A stretch of DNA of 64,000 bases, from positions 774,501 through 838,500 of the forward strand of contig WAEK01000020.1 of assembly GCA_011634665.1 (NCBI GenBank), read 5' to 3'. Numbering within the stretch: the stretch's first letter is position 1; each line of letters begins with the position of its first letter. Origin of the DNA: Mortierella sp. BCC40632 (taxonomy: Eukaryota; Mortierellomycota; Mortierellomycetes; Mortierellales; Mortierellaceae). Positions 11,415 to 22,319 of the stretch are shown here, piece by piece. The notes under the pieces were generated by a model. It ran no database searches. It saw nothing but the letters and a program-made list of their open reading frames with translations, and had not been told where the DNA came from. The position numbers were made by a program, and so were the translations under genes.

Positions 11415-12402
11415 GCGTATACCCAGACCAGGACCGAGTACATCTACTGGACCGAAGTCAATATACCCAATGGACCAACCAACACGGCCAATATACCCAA
11501 TAGACTGGTCGAGTATACCCATTAGACCAGGACCAAGTATACCCTCTGGACTGAGGTCAATATACCCAATAGATCAACCTATGCGACCAATATACCCAAA
11601 GGCTGGTCGATTATACCCAACGGATTAATCACCACGGCCAATATACCCAATAGACTGGTCGAGAATACCCAATAGACCAGGATCGTGTACCCTCCCCCCC
11701 ACTGGATCAAGGCCAATATACCCAATAGACTGGCCGGCACGGGCAGGGCACCCGCAAACAGCCAGTAAGCCGAGGGGGAGATGCCAGCAAGATCAGGCAA
11801 TATGTAAGTAGGGCAGGACGCAGGCAATACAAGACATTAAAAAGCCAGGACGCAACCAAGGCAGATGCAATCAAGGCAGGACGCAATCAAGGCAGGACGC
11901 AATCAAGGCAAGTCGTAACCAAGGCATGATGTAACCAAGGCAGACGCAATCAAGGCAGGACGAAATCAAGGCAGGACGAAATCAAGGCATGATCCAAACA
12001 AAGTAAGGGATAGGTAAGACGCAAGGCGACTCGAGCGCAGGGCCAGTCAAGGAAAGAAAGTGCAAATGACAACCGGGCAAGTCGAGCACAAGGCAAGACA
12101 AGGGGAGGAAGGGCAAATAAAAAGTAAGTCAGCTCTAGCGCAGGATGAGTCAACCCGGAGGAAGGACAAGGAGCAGGAAGTCAGCTCAAGCGCAAGGCGA
12201 GTCAACGAGAGGAAACACGAAGGAAAACAAGTCAAAGGAAAAAACAAGACCAGGGAAGCAGGAAGAACAAGACCCAGAGAAGTAAGGCCAGGGCTGATAA
12301 GACCCAGGAAAAGCTAGCGCGGTGCAGGGTATCCAGAAGGCAAAGCAAATGAATCCATGCAATAACGAGGAGGGCAAAACCAAAACTGTTCTTGTTATGA
12401 CG

Positions 12403-12445
<43 letters not shown>

Positions 12446-12550
12446 AAAAAAGAAAGAAAGAAAGAAAGAAAGAAAGAAAAAAGAAAGAAAGAAGGAAGGA
12501 AGGAAGGAAGGAAGGAAGGAAGGAAGGAAGGAAGGAAGGAAGGAAGGAGG
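11415..12550. repeat. Minisatellite and homopolymer tail of copy 2
   Basis: Positions 11415-11740 carry the degenerate TATACCC array. About 11840-12000 repeats AAGGCAGGACGCAATC-like units. About 12000-12300 is purine-rich with recurring CAAG and AGGAAG words. An uninterrupted run of about 40 A lies at about 12402-12443, followed by AAAG and AAGG tetranucleotide runs to about 12546. No gene is supported here. Confidence 0.75.
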
Positions 12551-12760
12551 AGAATTGCAGAAATAGCTTGTTTGCAGATTGTCTTTTGCTTTGCTTTGAT
12601 GAATATACTTGCGTTTGTCTTTCATTACTTGTATGAAACTGGACAGTGTCTACAGAAAGAGAAACGGAAATGGTGCACCTTGATAGTCCTGAGAGGGATA
12701 ATCAGGAAGAGGAGAAATCTAGAGACACAAAACCAGATTGAGGAGCACAGGACATGAACA

Positions 12761-12992
12761 AAAGGTTCATACACATGAGTGCGCACGCGCAACAGGTGCT
12801 TATGAGTAGTGGGGGGGGTCATCTTTTCATCCGCTCAGAACCTGTGGAGTCTTTCATAATCTCACTCTGATAGGATCATCGCTTTGAGCGAAATATTGTG
12901 AAAAAGGTCGCCGTCGTCAAAGAAAAAGACGTGCTATACATCACTCACCAAGGAGGGACTTTTTCACCGTGTTTGGCAGAGAGATAGGACAT

Positions 12993-13023
<31 letters not shown>

Positions 13024-13976
13024 TTGGTGGCGGTTTCACAATTGGCCTTTGCGCCAAAGGCCTAGAGCTCGTTTTAATGTAAACATGAGTTGTAGCTATC
13101 AGAATTATCTTTGCAGTCGAAGGTTGGAATGGAGAGACTCGAACGTATGGCCAAGCATTTTTTTAATCTGGAAAAGCATGAACGATCTCTAAGCTTAGTT
13201 ATCTCGTAATACCAGAGCACATGACTGAAAGGACGACATTGAGCAAGCTAAAGAAAAGAAGCGTAGAACATTAGTACCTCAATACCCATTGTACTCCTCT
13301 CAGCTTTTGCGCATGAAAGCATTTTCTCAACGAGAAGCAGAAAAAAAAAAAAAAAAAAAAAGCTATCTCTTGATTGCCGCCCCTTCCCAGAAAATCAAAC
13401 GATCCATTAGATACTAGGATATCCGATGGAGCCTTATCAACTCAATTTCCCAGGCGTGTGTTATTTCATTTAGGCACAACTCTCCCTTCCTTCCCCCACC
13501 TCTCTCATTGACTCTGACTTTTTTAGGTTCAACTTTTTTTTACTTTTGATAACCTGTTTGAGCGCCCCTTTTGGCGTCGACGTTCTTTGTGGAATACTAG
13601 ATTGATAAACCATACTAAGTGGGATATATGAACAATGAAAAAAAAAAAAAAAAAATAACGAGAAAAAAAAAAAAGGAAAAGAAAAGAAATAAAAGGTACA
13701 CCCCAATAACTAACGCGCGTTGTACGATAATGCTGGTAAAAAGGTGAATGGAAGAATTGGTCTACGATGGCGGTCGGTGGTGGGGAAAGAAAAAGAAAAG
13801 ACGAGGGCTCCTCCTCCTGCTAAGAGCTTTTGTTTGTTTGTTTTTGCTTGTTGTTGTTATTTCTTTTGGCACAAGATCATAATGCAGGAGAGAACTGAAG
13901 GGAAGAGAGAGGGAGAGAGAGAGGAGGGAGTGGCAAGAGGTTACGCCATAAACATGAGGAGAGGGTAGACTGCCCC
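12761..13976. other. Intergenic, no gene seen
   Basis: Between the repeat element and the 3' end of VTC4. It contains A-runs at about 12998-13023, 13341-13360 and 13637-13671. Open frames are short and of low complexity. I checked the patch near 13118-13160 for a tRNA T-arm and found no pairing. Confidence 0.6.
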
Positions 13977-16622
13977 TCATTGTCGATGGACGCTCGCAAA
14001 TGTCATCCCCCAGATTAGGCAGGGGTTGCTGGGTCGGCAGAGGAGGTAATGAATTTGACTATACATTTCAAGCAGATACACAAAAGGAACAGCATATGTT
14101 AGTGGGACCTCTTTTTCACCTGAAAAAAACAAAAAAACAAAAAAACAAAAAAACAAAAAACAAAATGTAGCATTTCTCTCAACTTACAGTAGAAGTTCAT
14201 GAAGTATGCACCAATAAGGAATACACAAAGAACTGTAGGTCCAATACGGTCGTGGAACTGCTTGTTGGACTCTGTGGACAAAATGTTGGACAGACGGAAG
14301 TGGAAAACACTCAGAGCGTACACCATGGCCAACAATGCAATACCCGTCAAGATAGCACCAGACGTTCTTGTCGTGCCACCACCAAAGTTCAGCAATGTCA
14401 ATGAGATCTATTCACATGAGAAAAGTTCAAAACACCATTCCAGTTAGAAAAGTGCACGTCTTTTTATCAAAAAAAAAAATAGGATCGAGATAATAACAAG
14501 GTTACTTACAGATCCCAAAAGAACCGAGAACTGAAGCCAGTTAAGGAATGTACGTTCGTTAGCAAAGAACACCTTGGGCTCCATCCGGACAGGTGCGGAT
14601 GCACGCTTGATGGATCCTGGCTTCTCCTTGAAACCGAAACGCTTGCGACGGATGGTCGACTTTTTGCGCAAGAGTCCATCATCGCCATCGTTCTGGTTAG
14701 CCTTCTCAGCCATAGGCTGATGTGACATGAACGACTCTGTTCCGATCGAGGCCCGAGAGTCGCGGTTGTTAAGTCCATCGATCCATGGGCGAGAAGGTGG
14801 TGCCATAAGTCGGTTGTTGGTCGTCGCGGCGCCGTTATCCATCAATGGATGGGACACACTCGTCTTGGACGAAGCAAGTCCAATAGGCTGGTTGTAAAAG
14901 TCAGTGTTGGCTGGGCGACGGTTGGCGTTCTTCTCCTGCATCTTAGCCTGGTATGTTGCCTTGTCCATCGTCTTTGGCTGCTTGGGCTCAAACTCGGAGA
15001 GGGTCTTGGGCGAGTTATAGCCCTCAACGACCATCTGGGTATCACCTCCAGTAATTCTGGGCCGTGCAGGAATGGCGGGACGGAGACCCACCTGAGGGGT
15101 GCCGACGGGCCATGCTCTGGGCAAGAACGAAGTCAGGCCAAAGTCTGTGTTAGGAGGCTTACGAATGTCCTGGTCCATTTGAGGCAACCAGAAAGGCAAG
15201 ATCTGGATCTTGTCCTCCAACAGGGTGGCCACACCGTGAATGTACTTGGAGAAACGAGGGCAGGACTCGACAAGATGCGAGTTAATCAACTCGACAATCC
15301 AGGCAGGAGGCTCCTGGCCGTGGTGCGTCTGAAGCTTGACCTCCAGAACGGCATATGGGAAACGAGTGATATCCTCAGCAGGAAGCTGCTTGAAGGGCCA
15401 GTCAATACCAATATCCTCACGCTTCCAGTTGTCACCTGCACGTTTCCGGCCGCCATAGTCATCCTCACGGATCAAGGCCAACTCAGTGTCGAGCGAGATA
15501 CGGACACGAGCATCATTCTGAAGCTGGAAAGCAGTACGGCGGTAGAAGGCTCGAATACTGGGGCGCATCTTCTTTGTGACAATGCTGGTCTGGACCTCAT
15601 TAGCGAGCTTTTGCATCAACTCGACATCCTTGACAGACTTTTGACCGCGAGCACGCAATTTGGCAAACTTAACATCCATCGTGTACTCTCCTGCGAGGTA
15701 TGGGTTGATATACTTTGTCTTGATAGGGAAACGTTCCTTGACACTCTGCTCTCCAGTCCACTTTTCACGATGGACCTTACGCTCCAAGAAGCATTGGCCA
15801 TTCTCAGTGGGCGTAGGTCCATACCAACGGATACGGATGGCCTGGGCCATGTCAGACTTTTCGAGACGTCCCTGATAACACTCGAATTCGTCAGAGTCGA
15901 CGTAGACACTGGAGATGGACGAGTCAGCATCTTCGTACTCCTTCTTGGTGTTGAAGAGAAGAACGGGAAGGTGCTTCATGATGACAAGCTTGACCTCGGT
16001 GATGTTGTCGGGGTGAATCCAGTACTTTGTGGTATCACGGACGAAAGCGCTCGAGCCCCAGTTGGCGAACTGTCCATCACCCTTGTTCTTCAAACCACGA
16101 TCAATGACGATGTGGTAGATGGCTGAGAGGCGCACAATGATGGCATCGTAGTTCTCCTTGTGGAAAGGCTTGCTGTTGAGTCGCACATGGAAGATAGACT
16201 TGAGCATCCACCTCGTTTGTTTCTAAAGAAAGAAAAGATATGCATGATGAAAGGTTAGTGGTGCTTTTCTTGATCAGAGTTGTGATAGGCCCCTGCAGAG
16301 GATATCTTTGTATCCATTGGCTGATGGACCACCAAATGAGGGGTGGGTGTGGGGGAGGGATGCTTGGGAAAGGGGGCGGGGGCATTGAATGACTCCACCA
16401 ATACACCACCGCATGCATAAAATGGGGGAAATGGTCTAATGAGAATTTGGGCTGTTCACCAGTCGAAGCTCTTTTCTTTCCATTTTCCCTGCACCGGGCT
16501 AACCAAGGGATGAGCCTCGGTGGCCCTGATCAGTGTACAGATTCAAGTAGGAGCCCCATGATGGAAGAGAGGGATAGATGTGGAGAGGGACTTGGAGGTG
16601 GCGCAGATGAGTACAACGATAT

Positions 16623-16658
<36 letters not shown>

Positions 16659-17920
16659 AAGAGAGAGAAGAGAGAGTGTGTGCGTGTGTGTGTGCATGTA
16701 TGAACTGTGTATGAGAGTGGGCGTGGATGTGTGGATGTGTGTATGTGTGTAGTATGTGTAAATGTGAGCCGGAGAGAGAGAGAGAGGCGTGTGGCGGCTA
16801 GAAGAGAGCGTGTGATAGCGAGGTGTTCCTGATTTCATTTCCCTGTCTCTGATAGATAGAAGGGAGCGACCAAGCGAAAGAGCGAGAGAGAGAGAATGCG
16901 TGTCTCTGTTCTGGCGCTACCTCTGTTCCTGTTCCTGAGACGTCCGTTGATCAGCTCGGGCCCAGGTTGCACAGCCCGAGGAGTGGATCGATATTTGATA
17001 GGGCGGTGATATTTGGGCCACATGCAATTGCACTGTCTCTCACTCTGCCTCACTCTGCCTCACTCTCTCCCTCTTTCCTCTTCTTCTTTCAACCAAATCG
17101 ACTATTGAGCACACACGCACGCTCATCTCAAATGGCACAAAAAAAGGGGGAGGGGGAGGGAAAGAGAGGTGGGCGGTCGTGTGGTACGTGTGGAGCGGAC
17201 AAAGCAGAGACCCAACGAGGGGAGCGGAAAAGCACAAGCACACTCGAGAGCCCGGGGAATAAATTGGACCGCGATATAAATACCAAAAAGACACACACAC
17301 ACACAACATACAGTGCATCAAATAGAGCCGGTGGAGACCATGGAGAGTCTAGAGAATCCCGCCTCACGCTCTCTCAATACTCCTCAGCCTATTTTCGACC
17401 TGTCTCTCCCTTTCTCTTTTTCTTTTTTGTCCCCCTGCCCAGTGCAATGCCGTCAGTGCATACCGATGCATCATGCACACTGTACAGCAGTCCCATCGAT
17501 GGCTGTTGGGTCCTGGGTACCCCATCTGTTACTTACATCGTGCTTCTTGACAATCTTGAGGAACCCTGTGTAGTTAAGGCGGGTGTACTTGGCAAGCACG
17601 TCGATCTCAGCGACCAGCCGCAGCAGCTCGATCTCAAGTGCACCCCAGGTCTCTTCCTGGGCTCCGCGCTTCTTGAACTCTTGTGCTTGCGAGTTGTAGT
17701 AATCGAGCTTGCGACGGATCTCACCGATCTTGACGTTTTGGAAGCTGTAGACTTTCTCGAGTTCACGCTCCAAGAGCTCGACAAAGTAACCTTCGTCCGT
17801 TTCATTCCAGATCTGTGTTTCTGTGCGGGTCTTGAGCACGTTCTTGAGCTCATCATAAGCAACGTAGTTGAAAGACCAGTCCGGTTGAATGGACATGCTT
17901 AGGTGCGCTCCGAACTTCAT
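13977..17920 (-). CDS. VTC4: Vacuolar transporter chaperone 4, polyphosphate polymerase
   Basis: This is the catalytic subunit of the VTC complex, which makes polyphosphate from ATP at the vacuole/acidocalcisome membrane. Exons are 17537-17920, 14510-16222, 14188-14407 and 13977-14119, giving about 819 residues. Exon 1 is the SPX domain ([15 protein letters not shown], later [16 protein letters not shown] and KIVKKHD), the inositol-pyrophosphate sensor. Exon 2 carries the polymerase tunnel, with basic strands IRIRWYG and [28 protein letters not shown] and the glutamate strand AVLEVKLQ. Exons 2-3 end in the DUF202 membrane region ([20 protein letters not shown], then [20 protein letters not shown] and [19 protein letters not shown]). 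Exons 1-3 join in phase with GTAAGT donors. The last 47 residues depend on one acceptor (TTTTTTCAG) and do not resemble the usual VTC end, so the C-terminus is less sure. Intron 1 is 1314 bases, very long for this window. Confidence 0.92.
16223..17536 (-). other. Unusually long first intron of VTC4, microsatellite-rich
   Basis: The intron runs from a GTAAGTAAC donor (minus strand) to a TTTAG acceptor before codons KQTRW. On the plus strand it contains a GA-rich run (about 16621-16670), TGTG-rich sequence (about 16675-16755), further GAGA tracts (about 16772-16900), and on either strand pyrimidine/purine asymmetry up to 17100. No protein-like frame inside it was convincing. Confidence 0.7.
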
Positions 17921-18880
17921 GGTGGTGGATCCTTGGCGAAAAAGAACGGGTGGAGTTTAAGTTTTTTTTTGTTTTGTTTTGTTTTCCTCAAATGAGCAAG
18001 AGTCCTAAGAGTGGCGGGAGCACAACGGTTGCAGGTTAGTCGTGAGAAGCTCAATGAGATTGAAAGATGCACTACTGCTGACTAGTCGTCAGAAGAGTAG
18101 AACAGGGGGTGTATGTGTGAGGGGCGAGGGTGTTAGTGTGAGAGAAAGAAACGAGAAGAGAGAGAGAAGGGAGGAGAGAAGGAGAGAAGGAGAGACTAAC
18201 TCCAGGAATCTGGAGCAAGTCTCAGTTGCCTTTTGGCTACTTTCGTAGAACAATAGAGCAGAACCAAAAGAGCAGGTGTGGTAATCGATAGTGTGCAATC
18301 GGCTGGGGATGGTACGATAACGATTTACTCGCTTTCTCTTTCTCACTTTGGCTTTGACCGCTTCTCCGCTCACAGGCCATTCTCTGTCACTTCATGCCCC
18401 CTTCGCCTTTTTTTTTTTTTTTTTTTTGTTGTTCTCTTTCTCCTCTTCACTCTCTTTCTACACACATACACCGACACCCTTTTCCTTGCATCCATGCATC
18501 CCATTCAGGCTGCAACCATCCCTTTCCTTCAGTGAAGGGCCCCTGGCGACAATGGCCACAGGGTACACAAACACGCAGGGACAGGGACACTGAATCGGAT
18601 TTGGCCGCAGGACCCAGGGTGGGAGAGCCAGAGAGTCAGGGAGGAAGAGACAAAGAGGGAGAGAGAGAGGGAGAGGAGGAACAACCAAGCAAAGCGAAAA
18701 TGCAAATGTCCAAGGAGAAAAAAGAGCGACAGTGAGAGCGGGAGGGAGAGAAGCGAGAAGGTACAGGGGAGAGAACGAGAGAGGTACACAGTGTAACAGA
18801 GACGGACATTGGCTATGTCCGGCACACGACCAGGCGATGGAGTAGGCGCGTGGGTCAAAAGAAAGGGGAGGAACGTAAGT

Positions 18881-18922
<42 letters not shown>

Positions 18923-19286
18923 CGAGAACAGGAGGCGCTAGTGGCAACGACGCAGGCTTAACACACGCGACAGCAAGATGAGGTCAGGTTCCGAGGAGAG
19001 CAGATCCGAGAATGAGGAACAAGGAAAGAGGAGTGGACAGATGGCGATGAGCGGCGTGGCTAGGAGAGGACTGAGAAGCAGAGAAAGTGGTGGAGGAGGA
19101 GAGAGGGAAGGTAGGTAAGGAAGCAGGCACGGCAGGCTTGGACAGGGGTGGGGGAGGAGGAGGAGGAGGAGGGGGGGGATGGATGGGGAGGGGATTTAGA
19201 GGAGGAGGGACTGGATGAAGAAAAAGAAAAAGAGATGACAGGCGCAAAGATGAGCGGATGCAGATGAGGATGAGGATGAGGATGAT

Positions 19287-19319
<33 letters not shown>

Positions 19320-19498
19320 GAAGGAAAGAAAGAAAGAAAAGAAAAAAAAAAAAAAAAAAAAAGAGCACAAACAAACAGAACAGGCAAGAAATAAAAAAAA
19401 AAATGGATGCCCTGGATGTGGACTGAGGAGAGACTTTTGAGAGAGAGAGAGATGCGTATTATTAGCGCGGCCTTTTGTCGGTCCTCTCTTCTCTCTCC

Positions 19499-19543
<45 letters not shown>

Positions 19544-21073
19544 TTCTGGTCGGGCGTGTGTATCTGCCAATGTGTGTATTATTCTGTCTGTGTGTGTGTG
19601 TGTGTGTGTGTGATGGTGTCTGATGTCTGTCCCTGCCCGAAGCCTGGTTCTGTGTGTGTTGAGTGTAAAAATAACAGGCCGCCCATCTCCCATTGAGATT
19701 TGGGCCTCTTGGGCCATGGCCATGGCTTCGTTCGTTGGTGCTCCCGCCAGCCACGCCCACACACCGCCATACACCATACCCCTGTTAAACCCGGTGGCCC
19801 GCATCCAGCAGCCAACCTCTTTCCTTGAGCGTTCCTCGCTCTCAGTGCTCCTCTCTTCCCTCTGGTCTCTTTCTTTCTGAATGCCTTGGACTAGTTGGTC
19901 TTGGTCGTGTGCCCACTTCTCCTTTTGGTTCAGACAGACAACGCCTTGGGTTATAAAAAAACCACGGCACAAACACACACGCACACACTCACACACAGGT
20001 ACCCAAACAGTCTGGCCGAGGGCTCTCGCGCTCTCCCTCAGCCTTTTCTTCCTATTCCTTTCGCCTCTTTCTCTCTTCCTTTGCTGTCCGAATGTCCTAT
20101 CAACCTGCCCGTCAGCCTTTCTCTCTCTCTCTCGCTCTCTCTCTCTCTCTATCATTGCTCTAGCCCGGTTTGCTCTTCTCCGCTGTGTGCGCTGGCGCCT
20201 CACCCCGGCATCAATGCTGGGTGTAGGTACAACAATACAACAAGAACCGGTCCTGTGGGACCGAGTTGGGAGGAATGAGAGAAAGTAAAGGCGAGTATTA
20301 ATGCCAATATGGAACGGACAAATCGTATCCCAAGGATGCCGAGAAGGCAAAACTATAAACCATAACCATTCAAGGTCGCTCTTTCCTCAGTGTACCACGG
20401 CTGTCCTCCCCCCGCACATTGTCCCGCTCATCCGTCTGCGCTCCCGCAACCTGTGGCCCTGCGGATGTAATGACCTGTTCAAGAAGAGATCAAGCGCAAA
20501 AGAAGGAAAAGATGAGAAAGCGAGTGCCAAGACAGGTCTGGTGCAGGCGTGTGCGCAATCGCGACTAACCTGGCCTGCTGGAGACCCACGGTGACGAGTG
20601 AAGCCCACCCTCAAAGGGACAGCCTGTCCTCGGACCTCCCTTCCTTCCTTTCCCTTTCTCCCAGTCCAGCCCAATCCTACCGAGCCCAGCCCAGCCCCGC
20701 CCCCGACTGGCCATCGCCTCTCTTTTTCGCTCTCTTTCTCTTTAGTGATCTGCGGTAGCCGAGCCCCTGTCCTGTCTTGCCCTGCCCAATCCTCCCGGCA
20801 AACACACCCCTGGGGTCTCGCCTGTTGGCTTTCTTCCGGCTTTGCATACCATGCGTAGTGTATGCGCCCAGACACACCCTCTTTTCTGATCGGGCTGTAC
20901 AGCCTTTGGTTCTTTGGGTTCGTGGTCACTGCCTCGCCTCCACCACCACTCTCACACCCCCCCACCCCACCCTTCTCTCACCTTTTGGTCGAATTTGCGT
21001 ACCCAAAACCCCGAGAGTCAACTGCGCACAGAAACTACCTCAGCCCCCTTTCCATGACTCCTGTTTCCCAGCC

Positions 21074-21104
<31 letters not shown>

Positions 21105-22126
21105 GCGCACACGACCAAGTTCACCCCTCCTTTTCGTTCACCTCACACGACCAAGACGAAGATTGAGAGGCACGGGTATCGTTCAACCGTGCCCACAAAT
21201 AAATGCCTGCCAGTGGTCCCCCTCTCTCTCCTCTTTCTTCCTCTCCCCTCAATTGCCCATTGCGCAAAACTCAAAATAGTTATCGAGCAAGAGATAGGCA
21301 AACAGCCTGATGTATGGTACATTTGAGAGACAAAGTAGTAACCATAGTAAATAAGAACATCGGGTTAAGGAAAGAGAGGAACGGTCAAGCGAGAAAAGAA
21401 AGTAAAAAGGGATAGAAATAAACCATGTTACCTAGCCATTCCAACAAAATAAAAAAAAATAAAAAATAAAAAGAAAGCGCCCTGTTGTTCGACAGCACTA
21501 CAAACATCACAGCGGGTTGAAAACCCGGAGAGAGAGAGAGACACACACACACACACACCCAGATATAGATTGGGTTTTTTTATTTTTTATTTTTCTGAAT
21601 ATTTTCAGTCTCAGCCCGATGGTCCAGTTGTCGCTGTGATCACAGAATGGCCCATGACGGACTCTCTTTTTCTTTTGGCCACTGGACCTGCTGCTGACTT
21701 GGAGGGAATTAGGGTGGATAGAAACAATGGTCCAACATAAAAGAAAAAGTTTGAGTCGCTCCCCCCCCCCTTCCCTCTCCTCCTCCAGAGTCATTTGAGC
21801 CTAACTGTACGCCCGAGCCTGAGCCGGTTGGAAGGAAGGAAGCCCGGTCACCAGGAAAGAAAGGGGATACAAAGAGAAAGACAGAACATCCCAAAGAGTG
21901 GGACAACATGTCAGTCCTTTTACTCTGGTCCTTTTTTTAACACTCTCTGCATGTCCCCGTGTCCCTTCTATGCAGCATCGAAGTGCCCTCTCGTTTTCAT
22001 ACAACCCTCTCTCGCCGCCTAACGTCTCTCCGCCCTTTGAGCTCTTCGGTCCGGAAGATACTGCTCATTGGATACCACCCTCAGTTGTGTACCGTACCCA
22101 TTTGTTGTACATCGCCATGAACCATG
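17921..22126. other. Gene-free, microsatellite-rich stretch upstream of VTC4
   Basis: About 4.2 kb with no frame I can support as a gene. It holds an upstream region of VTC4 with GTTTT repeats (about 17961-17985), GA runs (about 18880-18920 and 19285-19325), CT runs (about 19497-19550), a TG run (about 19593-19612), further CT runs (about 20120-20150), and T- or A-homopolymers near 18410, 19340 and 21085. The long open frames on the minus strand between 19.0 and 20.3 kb are translations of these repeats. Promoter or long noncoding RNA functions cannot be judged from sequence alone. Confidence 0.6.
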
Positions 22127-22128
22127 TA

Positions 22129-22244
22129 GTGCAAAAATTTTTTTTTTTGCTGAAAACATAAGAAGTTCAGCAGCAAAAAAATTGAGTTGAAAAATATAAG
22201 CGGGGTAATCTAAAATGTTTGGTGGAAATAAGTGCTCTCATCCC
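22129..22244 (+). repeat. Left terminal inverted repeat of the pogo-type element
   Basis: It starts GTGCAAAAAT, contains a T-run, TTGCTGAAAACATAAG, AAGCGGGGTAATC and ends near CTCTCATCCC. It pairs with 24253-24367 in reverse complement. The first two bases differ from the expected CAG end. Confidence 0.9.
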
Positions 22245-22319
22245 TCCCCATTGTCATCATCAGATTCCCCAACAGTCTTCATCACCCCCCACACCCTCAT
22301 CTGCTACTAGATGACCAAA

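Larger units (their letters stand above)
7273..12760 (+). repeat. Dispersed repeat element, copy 2 (longest copy in window)
   Basis: This copy includes the whole transcription unit seen only in part at 1-4290. In order it has a start ATG and a 104-base intron, the polyglutamine/acidic reading frame to 9470, and pyrimidine-rich spacers. Then comes a block of conserved exons with GT-AG signals: donors at about 9537, 10019, 10336 and 10417, and acceptors ending at about 9978, 10383 and 10664. The TATACCC minisatellite (about 11415-11740), CAAGGCAGGACG repeats (about 11840-12000), a long A-run and an AAGG run follow. The 3' end, with GTGTCTACAGA and CACAAAACCAGAT, resembles the end of copy 1. No inverted or long direct terminal repeats are visible, so the element class is unknown. 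The left boundary is a guess at the gene start. Confidence 0.7.

Noticed and set aside
13118..13170. Possible tRNA 3' half on the minus strand (GTTCGAG-like loop)
   Set aside because: The bases flanking the loop do not pair into a T-stem, and no acceptor or anticodon stem can be drawn.
14849..16126. Plus-strand open frame of 425 codons
   Set aside because: It is the antisense shadow of the main VTC4 exon, which has clear family motifs on the other strand.
19196..20350. Minus-strand open frame of 384 codons
   Set aside because: Its translation follows CT/GA and homopolymer repeats (Ser/Phe/Leu and Arg/Glu runs), has no domain or splice support, and changes character wherever the microsatellite changes.
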